Notes: generated by a model from the letters alone, not told the origin. 7,720 nucleotides of DNA from Betaproteobacteria bacterium (GCA_029883965.1 JAOUIN010000108.1:1-7720), one strand, 5' to 3'. Shown: positions 1-5,522, counted from the stretch's first letter. A program made the numbers and translations.

Positions 1-807
1 CCCGTGATCGGGCTCGGCACCGCAATCATTTTTGACATCGACGACGATCAGGCCAAGCGGGCTGAACGCACCAGGGTCATCGACACGCTGCTGGCGGGCG
101 GCGCAACACTCATCGACACCGCACCATCCTATGGCACTGCGGAACCGGTGGTTGGCGATCTGCTCGCTGCCATGAAAGCACGCGAGAAGGTTTTTCTCGC
201 CACCAAGGTACGTTCCAACAACAACGACGCCTTCGTCGCGCAGATGAAGGCGTCACAGCAACGTCTGCGTACGCCGAAGTTTGATCTGATGCAGCTGCAC
301 AACGTCGGCTTTCTTGACCGCAGCATGGTCGCCTCGCAGCTCGCCATCGTGCGCGAATGGAAACAAGAGGGCCATTTCCGCTACATCGGCGTCACCCATT
401 CGCAGCGCCAGGAAGACGCCAATACGCGCCTGATCGAAATCATGCAGCAGGAAAAAATCGACTTCATCCAGGTCAACTACTCGATGGCCGAACGCAGCGT
501 CGAAGACCGGCTGCTCGCGGCCGCCGCCGATACCGGCACCGCGCTGCTGTGCAACCTGCCCTTCGGCCGCGGTCAGCTGTTCCGCGCGGTGCGCGGCAAG
601 CCGGTGCCGGACTGGGCGAAGGATTTTGACGCGACGACCTGGGGTCAGTTTTTCCTCAAGTACCTGCTGGCCCACACCGCCGTCAACGCGGTGATTCCAG
701 GCACCGACAAGGTCGAATACATGGTTGACAATCTGAATGCCGGGCGCGGACGTTTGCCCGATGCAGCAATGCGCAAGAAGATGATCGCGTTTCTGGACGC
801 GCTGTAG
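1..807 (+). CDS. Aldo/keto reductase, 5'-truncated by the window edge
   Basis: This is an NAD(P)H-dependent aldo/keto reductase of the TIM-barrel superfamily, which reduces carbonyls to alcohols; the substrate cannot be read from the sequence. Counting from the GTG codon at position 4, the family tetrad is visible: D38 and Y43 in LIDTAPSYG, K68 in FLATKV, and H99 in DLMQLHN. The C-terminal AVIPGT segment belongs to the cofactor-binding region. The frame is open to base 1. Aligned with the paralogue at 4593-5522, the first codon here matches its residue 50, so roughly 49 residues, possibly including a Tat signal, lie outside the window. The GTG at 4 is therefore probably not the start. The stop is TAG at 805-807, followed by a hairpin-rich repeat. 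The two paralogues share long near-identical blocks such as VRGKP, FFLK and GRLPDAA. The family call is secure; physiological role and cellular location are unknown. Confidence 0.9.
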   Translation, partial: PVIGLGTAIIFDIDDDQAKRAERTRVIDTLLAGGATLIDTAPSYGTAEPVVGDLLAAMKAREKVFLATKVRSNNNDAFVAQMKASQQRLRTPKFDLMQLHNVGFLDRSMVASQLAIVREWKQEGHFRYIGVTHSQRQEDANTRLIEIMQQEKIDFIQVNYSMAERSVEDRLLAAAADTGTALLCNLPFGRGQLFRAVRGKPVPDWAKDFDATTWGQFFLKYLLAHTAVNAVIPGTDKVEYMVDNLNAGRGRLPDAAMRKKMIAFLDAL

Positions 808-821
808 TCACAGAAAAAAAA

Positions 822-909
822 CCGTCATGCCGGCGAACGCCGGCATCCAGACAAGAAAAATAACCAAATTCGGAAATTTCCTGGATTCCCGCTTGCGCGG
901 GAATGACGG
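822..909. repeat. Composite inverted repeat between convergent genes (dRS3-like)
   Basis: There are two hairpins. The left one, at 827-846, has 9-bp arms (ATGCCGGCG/CGCCGGCAT) around AA. The right one, at 886-905, is ATTCCCGC/GCGGGAAT around a 4-base loop and fits the ATTCCC-N8-GGGAAT pattern of dRS3-type dispersed repeats. The flanks also pair across the element: CCGTCAT (822-828) with ATGACGG (903-909), and ATCCAG (845-850) with CTGGAT (881-886). The whole can therefore fold as a small MITE-like cruciform around an A/T-rich centre. It sits between two converging stop codons and probably ends transcription from both sides. Confidence 0.75.
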
Positions 910-917
910 TAACGCAA

Positions 918-1934
918 TCAGCCCCGCTTCACCGGCCGTATCGCCACACCATCCACGCTGATGCGCTGATTCAGCAGGTTCACGCAGGCAGCGACTACGT
1001 TGAGCGCCGGCGTCGCCACTCCCGTCAGCGATCCCAGTTCGAGCACGACGTTCACGATCGCATCCATTTCCAGCGGCTTGCCGGCGCGCACGTCCTGCAG
1101 GGTCGAGGTCGGCAACGACACGCGCTTGGCGACGCCGCTGACCAGCGCTTCAGGATCGGCATCCAGTTTGGTGCCGACAGACGCGGCGACCGCGATCACT
1201 TCGCGCATCATCTCCACCGCCAGCAGCCGGGTGGCGGCGAATTCGGCCGTCTCACGCGCGGTGGATTGGGTAAGCGCGCCGAGCGAGTTCCACACTGCAT
1301 TGCCCACCAGCTTGCTCCACTTCGCCTTGCGGATGTCCTCCACCACCTTGCCGTTCCAGCCGGCGCGCGTGGTCATCGCCGCGATGGCCTGCACGCGTTC
1401 CGATACGCTGTTGTCGATTTCGCCGATGACCAGTGCGTCGGTATCCGCATCGGGCAGCTTGATGTGCCCCGGCGCCACCATGTCCGCGGGTTTCAGCGCC
1501 ACGCCGCCGACGATCCTCTGCGGCTCGAAGGTGCGCAGCAGCACGCCTTCAGGATCCACGGTCTTGAGCTGCGTGCCTTTGTATTTGGATTCGATGCCCT
1601 GGAAGTACCACCACGGTATGCCGTTCTGCGGAAAAACGAACACGCCGTCTTTGGCAGCCAACCCGCGGATGTGTTGCGCGGCTTCGGCAATCTGCTGCGA
1701 TTTCAGCGTGACGAACACCGTGTCATACGGCCCTTTTTCCTCTCCCGGCTTGCAGACCTTCACCTTGATTGGATCGGGCCGGCCGCTCTTCGGGCCTTCG
1801 AGCCGGATGCCGCGTGTGGACAGTGCTTCATATTGCGCGCCGCGCGCGACCAGCGTGACGTCCTCACCCGCCGCCGTAAGGATTGCGCCGAGATAACCGC
1901 CAATGGCGCCTGCGCCGTAGACCAGAATTTTCAT
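918..1934 (-). CDS. Ketopantoate reductase (ApbA/PanE)-family NAD(P) oxidoreductase
   Basis: The product is a 338-residue protein of the 2-dehydropantoate 2-reductase family, which in its best-known form reduces ketopantoate to pantoate with NADPH for coenzyme A synthesis. An N-terminal Rossmann motif G7-A-G9-A-I-G12-G follows a short beta strand. PQNG has the family Asn at N104. WSKLVGN carries the expected catalytic Lys K208 and N212. GKPLEMD holds the acidic E289 of the substrate region, where E. coli PanE has a TEID motif. I chose ATG 1934 because MKILVYGAGAIGG is the normal family start and AGGGAG lies 4 nt upstream; an in-frame start 18 codons earlier would cross the terminator at 1948-1977. 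It is the last gene of the minus-strand cluster. Many family members are not true PanE, and the selenoprotein neighbours suggest a different keto substrate, so I give no symbol. Family certain, substrate inferred at best. Confidence 0.9.
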   Translation of the reverse strand: MKILVYGAGAIGGYLGAILTAAGEDVTLVARGAQYEALSTRGIRLEGPKSGRPDPIKVKVCKPGEEKGPYDTVFVTLKSQQIAEAAQHIRGLAAKDGVFVFPQNGIPWWYFQGIESKYKGTQLKTVDPEGVLLRTFEPQRIVGGVALKPADMVAPGHIKLPDADTDALVIGEIDNSVSERVQAIAAMTTRAGWNGKVVEDIRKAKWSKLVGNAVWNSLGALTQSTARETAEFAATRLLAVEMMREVIAVAASVGTKLDADPEALVSGVAKRVSLPTSTLQDVRAGKPLEMDAIVNVVLELGSLTGVATPALNVVAACVNLLNQRISVDGVAIRPVKRG

Positions 1935-1938
1935 TGTG

Positions 1939-1944
1939 CTCCCT
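1939..1944 (-). promoter_or_regulatory. Ribosome binding site deciding the start of the PanE-like gene
   Basis: AGGGAG on the minus strand, 4 nt before ATG 1934. It supports this start over the in-frame upstream one at 1988, which would put the terminator hairpin inside the coding region. Confidence 0.75.
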
Positions 1945-1947
1945 TGT

Positions 1948-1977
1948 AAAAAACAAACGGCACGCCGCAGCGCGCCG
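1948..1977 (-). terminator. Intrinsic terminator between the UGSC gene and the PanE-like gene
   Basis: On the minus strand an 8-bp stem (CGGCGCGC at 1977-1970 with GCGTGCCG at 1965-1958, one G-U pair) closes a TGCG loop. It is followed directly by TTTGTTTTTT (1957-1948). GC-rich stem plus U tract is the classical Rho-independent form. It lies 24 bases after the selenoprotein stop and just before the ribosome site of the next gene. It may lower or separate expression of the PanE-like gene. Confidence 0.65.
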
Positions 1978-2001
1978 CTCATAGGCAATTGATTTTATTG
2001 A

Positions 2002-2520
2002 TTAATTTTTAGATTGCAGACTGGCCAGCGCCGATTCTATCGCGCCGTCGGCCAGCGCCGCCAGCTCCGCGGCAGTGCGGTTCTGGATCGGATGCTGCAC
2101 GTAGACGATCGCCGGATCAAAACCCAGCGCCTTGCTTTGCACCGCCACCGCGTCCTTGAACTCGGTCGTCACCACCGACACCCCCGGCAGACCCAGCGCA
2201 TCGAAAGTCATGAGGTCGTGCAGACTGCACGACGTGCATGACCCTCAGTCGGATAAGCCGATCAACACCACATCGGCTTCATCGACCACCTTGTCGACGA
2301 CTTCCTTCGGCGCGACCTTGGCATTGGTCGGCTTGGCATAACGTTTGGTCTTGATGCCGCGCTCGGCCATGCGTTGTTCAACGCGATTCAAAAACTCATC
2401 GCTGCGCGTCTTGCCGATGTCGAACAGGCCGACGGTCAGCCCATCGAGCGACGGCGGCGGCGCGCGGCGCGCGCGCATCACGGCTTCGATTTCTGCGGTT
2501 GGATCACGTAACCAGTTCAT
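2002..2520 (-). CDS. UGSC-family selenoprotein (in-frame TGA read as selenocysteine)
   Basis: Read through TGA 2247-2245, this is one 172-residue protein of the UGSC (seleno)protein family, a group known from selenoproteome surveys with Sec- and Cys-containing members and no settled reaction. Residues 28-36 (LTVGLFDIG) and 83-90 (DVVLIGLS) look like beta strands. The redox motif U92-G-S-C95 follows at once, then C98 and the helix LHDLMTFDALG, then GVSVVTTEF. A strand, U-G-x-C, helix and second strand in that order also recall the selenocysteine region of GrdB/PrdB-type reductase subunits; that is resemblance only. Both halves are needed for the family pattern, and frame and spacing are intact, so this is recoding and not decay. 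ATG 2520 has AAGGAG (2532-2527) 6 nt upstream. It lies downstream of the WTDGLPV protein gene and upstream of the PanE-like gene. Probably cytoplasmic, with no signal peptide. Conventional annotation would give two fragments, 2520-2245 and 2211-2002. Confidence 0.88.
2207..2247 (-). promoter_or_regulatory. Bacterial SECIS element of the UGSC gene, with its UGA
   Basis: UGA is at 2247-2245. The apical stem is 7 perfect base pairs (UCGUGCA at 2232-2226 with UGCACGA at 2222-2216) and has a GUC loop at 2225-2223. Below it is a 4/3-nt internal loop, then a 6-bp lower stem (GUCAUG at 2242-2237 with CAUGAC at 2212-2207). The loop begins 19 nt after the UGA and starts with G. The E. coli fdhF element has its GGUCU loop at nearly the same distance, within a very similar UGCA-loop-UGCA context. 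This is the expected binding site for SelB. Confidence 0.85.
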
Positions 2521-2526
2521 GGATTA

Positions 2527-2532
2527 CTCCTT
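2527..2532 (-). promoter_or_regulatory. Strong ribosome binding site of the UGSC gene
   Basis: AAGGAG on the minus strand, 6 nt before ATG 2520. It fixes the selenoprotein start and shows the gene is translated independently of the upstream one, from which it is separated by the inverted repeat. Confidence 0.8.
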
Positions 2533-2550
2533 ACGCTAAATATGAAAACA

Positions 2551-2702
2551 TTTCACCGCCAAGGCACCAAGAGCGCCAAGAACTGCAAAAACAACCTGGC
2601 AATTCTGCTATGGATTATTCATAGCCAGTTGGCAAATTAAGCCATACAAAATGAGTTATTGAATTTGGTTTTCTTGGCGCTCTTGGCGCCTTGGCGGTAA
2701 AT
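2551..2702. repeat. MITE-like inverted repeat, 152 bp
   Basis: The arms are 2551-2582 and 2671-2702, with 29 of 32 positions complementary. The arms are built of short CCAAG-type units: CCGCCAAGGCACCAAGAG on the left, CTCTTGGCGCCTTGGCGG on the right. The interior (2583-2670) is A/T-richer than its surroundings and holds a 6-bp hairpin, GCTATG/CATAGC (2607-2612/2620-2625). There is no coding sequence inside. It almost fills the gap between the WTDGLPV gene (stop at 2718) and the UGSC gene. Such non-coding terminal-repeat elements are usually dispersed; in RNA the arms would form a long hairpin that could terminate or stabilise transcript ends. No target-site duplication was recognised. Confidence 0.75.
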
Positions 2703-2717
2703 GACTTGTTTTTGAAC

Positions 2718-3809
2718 TCAAACCCGCACCTCCTTCGTCACGGGTTGCAGTTCAACGGGATTACGTCCGGCGAGCCAGCCCGGCAGGATCGCCGAGAACA
2801 GCCCTGCAGCACCGCCCGCACGCACCACCATCAGGCAGCCTTCATGAAATTTCGGCACCTGTTCGTGCGTGCGGCTCGCCGGAATCCCTTCGCCCACACC
2901 ATCCGCACCGGCAACGAGTTCCGCACCGGGCCGTATCGTCGCGGCATGCAGGGCACGCTCGATCTTTGCACGATCCCAGCCGGCCTCCTTGTAAATCGCA
3001 TAATGCTCCGGCGACAGCACGAGAATGGCGCGCGCCGACTGCACCAGCTTCGGATGGCCGATTTTCACCAGCGCCATCGCGAAGGATTTCGTGAGCGCCT
3101 CGGGCGTGCGCGATTTCTGGTCGACGAAGGCCTCGGGACCGTGGCCCTGGAACAATGTCACCGCGGACACGCCGGGTTTCATGCCGCGCGCCTGCGCCAG
3201 CGGCTGCCACGCCGGATCGGATTCGTCCTCGGCGAAACACAGCGTGAATTTGCTCGGCGCACCCAAGGTCGAACGGTCGGCCTCGCCGGGCCGGCCGCCG
3301 CCGACATTGCGCACGATCAAATTTAGCGCGCGGCCGATGGTGGCATTGGCGCGGTTGCCCTGCCCCAGCGCATTGATGCCGCTGTTCATGCCGATGCGTT
3401 TGGCAATCGGGCCGTTAACGATGATCACGGGGCTCGAAAAATAAGTCGTCGCCAATACACCGTGCAGCGTGAACACCGGCTCCAGCGCGGCTTCGATTGC
3501 GGCGAGCAGCACCGGCATGTATTCCGGTCTGCAGCCCGCCATCACCGCATTGATCGCAACTTTTTCAACTGTGCATTCAGCGAGATTGGGCGGTATTTTG
3601 CCGACGATGTCGTCGGGCTTGCGCGGCGTACCCTTGAGCATCGCGATCACGCGCTCGTCGGTCGGCGGCGTCACCGGCAGGCCGTCGGTCCAGCCGCGCT
3701 GATAACACACCTCCACCGGATCGGCCTCGACGGCATAACCGATCTTGCGCGCAGCCAGCCACGCCGCACCGCTGTGTTTTGCTTCCAGTCGCTCAGCCAC
3801 CCCGGGCAT
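2718..3809 (-). CDS. Unknown-function protein with WTDGLPV motif; possibly the C-terminal part of a selenoprotein fusion
   Basis: I do not know a reaction for this 363-residue protein. No signal peptide or clear membrane segment is seen. Near the N terminus is RGWTDGLPVTPPTDERV (residues 38-54), then AGCRPEYMPV (91-100, with C93), a glycine/asparagine-rich stretch around NSGINALGQGNRAN (142-155), GGGRPGEADRSTLG (170-183), and a late EGCLMVVRAGGAAG. From memory, such proteins occur near UGSC proteins, which agrees with this cluster. The ATG at 3809 is a doubtful start: the nearest GGAUGAGG lies 13 nt upstream, too far for a good ribosome site, and the ATG lies in a predicted hairpin. The frame continues upstream through five sense codons to TGA 3827-3825 and then into the thioredoxin-like frame. 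The natural product may thus be a 483-residue protein (2718-4169) with Sec115. The TGA stop at 2720-2718 looks genuine, because the frame after it runs into the repeat. Confidence 0.8.
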   Translation of the reverse strand: MPGVAERLEAKHSGAAWLAARKIGYAVEADPVEVCYQRGWTDGLPVTPPTDERVIAMLKGTPRKPDDIVGKIPPNLAECTVEKVAINAVMAGCRPEYMPVLLAAIEAALEPVFTLHGVLATTYFSSPVIIVNGPIAKRIGMNSGINALGQGNRANATIGRALNLIVRNVGGGRPGEADRSTLGAPSKFTLCFAEDESDPAWQPLAQARGMKPGVSAVTLFQGHGPEAFVDQKSRTPEALTKSFAMALVKIGHPKLVQSARAILVLSPEHYAIYKEAGWDRAKIERALHAATIRPGAELVAGADGVGEGIPASRTHEQVPKFHEGCLMVVRAGGAAGLFSAILPGWLAGRNPVELQPVTKEVRV

Positions 3810-3827
3810 GAGTGAAAGTGAGCCTCA
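3789..3827 (-). promoter_or_regulatory. Candidate SECIS element and UGA joining the thioredoxin-like and WTDGLPV frames
   Basis: UGA is at 3827-3825. The downstream hairpin has CUCA (3812-3809), a bulged U (3808) and GCC (3807-3805), a CGGGGU loop (3804-3799), then GGC and UGAG (3798-3792). After one mismatch two more pairs, CU (3815-3814 on the 5' side) and GA (3790-3789), extend the stem. The loop starts 20 nt after the UGA, against 19 nt in the neighbouring UGSC gene. A bulged U beneath a G-containing loop matches the SelB-binding features of the fdhF element. The stem is short, so chance pairing in GC-rich DNA is possible. Confidence 0.5.
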
Positions 3828-4169
3828 TCCGGGCTTTAGTTTGGGATGCTGCTGCCCAAGATCCTTGATGCCGGTCAGCCGCTGCCAGCCTTCGCGGTCC
3901 CAGCCGACCACGCGCTCCATCTCGCGTCCGCCCTCGAAACGGATCAGCGTCGGCATGAATTCAATGTTGTTAGTCCATGACAAATTCAGGTCGCGGTCGT
4001 CGATCACTGCATCCACATCGGGCGGGAACCGCGGATCGTCCTGCGATACGATCTGGAAATCGTTTTTTTCGCGCGCCGCGCGCTGCATTTCGCCTTCGAT
4101 CATCACGCAGGTCGGACACCCGCGCTTGGAAAACGCTACCAGACCATCCTTGAGCAATGTTGCCGGCAC
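3825..4169 (-). CDS. Thioredoxin-like protein with CPTC motif; possibly the N-terminal domain of a selenoprotein fusion
   Basis: This is a 114-residue thioredoxin-fold protein. A beta strand GLVAFSKRG leads into the redox motif C18-P-T-C21 and the helix VMIEGEMQRAA. Later IEFMPTLIRFEGG has the family cis-Pro (P73) before the substrate-binding loop, and GWDREGWQRLTG forms the C-terminal helix. It should form and break disulfides, or pass electrons to a partner. No signal peptide is seen, so it is probably cytoplasmic. I chose GTG 4169 because GAGGGAG (4182-4176) lies 6 nt upstream. GTG 4184 and TTG 4214 are in-frame alternatives and would add 5 or 15 residues. The apparent end is P-G then TGA 3827-3825, but the same frame continues G-S-L-S-L into the downstream protein. 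If the TGA encodes selenocysteine, this is the electron-donor domain of a larger protein. It is the first gene of the minus-strand cluster and divergent from the lipoprotein gene. Confidence 0.82.
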   Translation of the reverse strand: MPATLLKDGLVAFSKRGCPTCVMIEGEMQRAAREKNDFQIVSQDDPRFPPDVDAVIDDRDLNLSWTNNIEFMPTLIRFEGGREMERVVGWDREGWQRLTGIKDLGQQHPKLKPG

Positions 4170-4175
4170 TACACT

Positions 4176-4182
4176 CTCCCTC
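4176..4182 (-). promoter_or_regulatory. Ribosome binding site deciding the thioredoxin-like start
   Basis: GAGGGAG on the minus strand, 6 nt before GTG 4169. It is the best-placed site among the possible starts. A weaker GGAG (4196-4193) stands 8 nt before GTG 4184. Confidence 0.55.
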
Positions 4183-4233
4183 ACACAATCCACTCCGAGA
4201 AAACCGGACGCCAAAGTGTTACTCTAACTCAAT

Positions 4234-4560
4234 ATGCTCAGGTTAAGACCCGTTGCCCCTGTCGCCTTCACGTGCATTGCGCTGTTTGGCGGATGTGCTT
4301 CACTGGAATGGCATAAGGTTGACGCGACTGCCGAGGCAAAAGATCGTGACCTCACCGAATGCACCGAGCGAGCGCGCATCGCGGCGCGCGAGCAGGTTCC
4401 GGTGTGGTACCGGCCGTCACAACCCACGATCGTGGATAACCGGCGCCTTGCCGACCCGATCGAGACCGCCCGCTTCGATACTGAACGATTTCAGGTCGAG
4501 CAGGATCTCATGCGTTCATGCATGCGTGAGCGCGGCTACGTGCTGCAAAAACATGAATAA
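4234..4560 (+). CDS. Small predicted lipoprotein of unknown function
   Basis: The product is a 108-residue protein with a short basic N terminus (MLRLR), a hydrophobic stretch and the lipobox-like LFGGC ending at C21. It is probably processed by signal peptidase II and anchored by lipid in the envelope, leaving an 88-residue mature protein. The rest is charged and mostly helical, with two further cysteines, in LTECTER (C43) and RSCMRERGYV (C95). A late C-M-x-x-x-G-Y segment is a pattern common in small proteobacterial lipoproteins; the two cysteines could form a disulfide outside the cytoplasm. There is no clear ribosome site before ATG 4234, so the start rests on the signal peptide. The 64-bp gap to the divergent thioredoxin-like gene must hold both promoters, but I could not recognise good -35/-10 pairs. 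The Tat-exported reductase gene follows 32 nt after the stop, so the two are probably co-transcribed. Function unknown. Confidence 0.75.
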   Translation: MLRLRPVAPVAFTCIALFGGCASLEWHKVDATAEAKDRDLTECTERARIAAREQVPVWYRPSQPTIVDNRRLADPIETARFDTERFQVEQDLMRSCMRERGYVLQKHE

Positions 4561-4592
4561 CCCGTCCCGAAACCCTGACTTGGCAGCCACCG

Positions 4593-5522
4593 ATGAGAAA
4601 TGCGCCAACCCCCGACTCGAAACGCCGCGACCTGCTGAAAGCCGCCGGCGCCGTCGCCCTGATTTCGGCCATGCCTGAGGCCCGCAGCGCACCCGCTGGC
4701 CTGATTACGCGACCGATCCCGCGCAGCGGCGAACGCCTGCCCGCGGTCGGACTCGGCACGTACCAGGTATTTGACGTGGCGACCGCCCAACTGCCCGGAA
4801 CCGAACTCAAAGACGTGCTGCGCCGCTTCATCGAACTCGGCGGCAAGGTCGTCGATTCCTCACCCATGTACGGCCGCGCCGAGGCCGCGGTCGGTACGCT
4901 GGCCACCGCACTCAAGGCGCGCGATTCATTGTTCTATGCCACCAAGGTCTGGACCACGGGCCGCAGCGACGGCATGCGCCAGATGGAAGAATCCGCGCGA
5001 CTCATGCAAACCAGGGTCATCGACCTGATGCAGGTGCACAATCTGCTCGACCTCAAAACCCATCTGCCGGTGCTGCGCGACATGAAAAAGGCCGGGCGCA
5101 TCCGTTACCTCGGCATCACGCATTACACCGCGGGCGCCCACGCCGAGCTCGAACAGCTGGTCAAAACCGGCGACTTCGATTTCCTGCAGATCAACTATTC
5201 ACTGGACGAACCCGAGGCCGGCGCGCGGCTGCTGCCGGCCTGCGCCGACTCCGGTACCGCGACATTAATCAACCGGCCGTTCTCCCAGGGCGGGCTGTTC
5301 GGCACGGTGCGCGGCAAACCGCTGCCACCGTGGTGCGCGGATTTCGACTGCAACAGCTGGGCGCAGTTTTTCCTGAAATGGATCATCAGTCACCCGGCCG
5401 TGACCTGCGCCATACCCGGCACCCGCCTGGTGCGTCATATCGAAGACAACATGGCGGCGTGCACCGGCCGCCTGCCTGATGCCGCAGCGCGCAAGAAAAT
5501 GATGGATTATTTCGCCGGTTGA
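4593..5522 (+). CDS. Tat-exported aldo/keto reductase
   Basis: A 309-residue aldo/keto reductase with an N-terminal twin-arginine signal: K10-R11-R12-D-L-L-K16, then the hydrophobic AAGAVALISAM and an AxA-type cleavage region around residues 30-35. The enzyme would therefore fold with its cofactor in the cytoplasm and be moved to the periplasm. The tetrad is complete: D88 and Y93 in VVDSSPMYG, K118 in FYATKV, H149 in DLMQVHN. The C-terminal AIPGTRLVRHIEDN matches the cofactor phosphate-binding region. Start ATG 4593 is chosen because it gives a full Tat signal; no strong ribosome site is seen, so coupling to the lipoprotein gene 32 nt upstream is likely. It is closely related to the reductase at 1-807, and the two bracket the selenium-linked cluster. 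Substrate unknown. An NADPH enzyme in the periplasm, where free cofactor is scarce, is unusual. Confidence 0.92.
   Translation: MRNAPTPDSKRRDLLKAAGAVALISAMPEARSAPAGLITRPIPRSGERLPAVGLGTYQVFDVATAQLPGTELKDVLRRFIELGGKVVDSSPMYGRAEAAVGTLATALKARDSLFYATKVWTTGRSDGMRQMEESARLMQTRVIDLMQVHNLLDLKTHLPVLRDMKKAGRIRYLGITHYTAGAHAELEQLVKTGDFDFLQINYSLDEPEAGARLLPACADSGTATLINRPFSQGGLFGTVRGKPLPPWCADFDCNSWAQFFLKWIISHPAVTCAIPGTRLVRHIEDNMAACTGRLPDAAARKKMMDYFAG

Noticed and set aside
882..920. TGA ending the PanE-like gene is followed by a stable hairpin with a GCAA loop about 21 nt downstream, resembling a SECIS element.
   Set aside because: The hairpin is half of the dispersed repeat at 822-909, the protein already has full family length, and the codons after the TGA run into repeat sequence without a redox motif. 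It shows that hairpin distance alone is not proof of selenocysteine.
903..1949. Long open frame on the + strand opposite the PanE-like gene (348 codons).
   Set aside because: It is a shadow of GC-rich coding on the other strand: very rich in Arg and His, without a recognisable domain, and it starts inside the repeat.
2002..2520. UGSC gene as a pseudogene, or as two separate small genes.
   Set aside because: Phase is kept, only one TGA interrupts, the family motif is centred on it, a SECIS hairpin follows, and the ATG at 2211 has no convincing ribosome site because it lies in the lower stem of that hairpin.
2700..2720. TGA ending the WTDGLPV gene as a third selenocysteine codon.
   Set aside because: The continuation runs straight into the inverted repeat, no suitable hairpin follows, and the encoded residues have no redox context.
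4170..4233. Divergent sigma-70 promoters between the thioredoxin-like gene and the lipoprotein gene.
   Set aside because: Promoters must be here or nearby, but the best -10-like strings (such as TAGAGT on the minus strand) lack matching -35 boxes, so no specific site is claimed.
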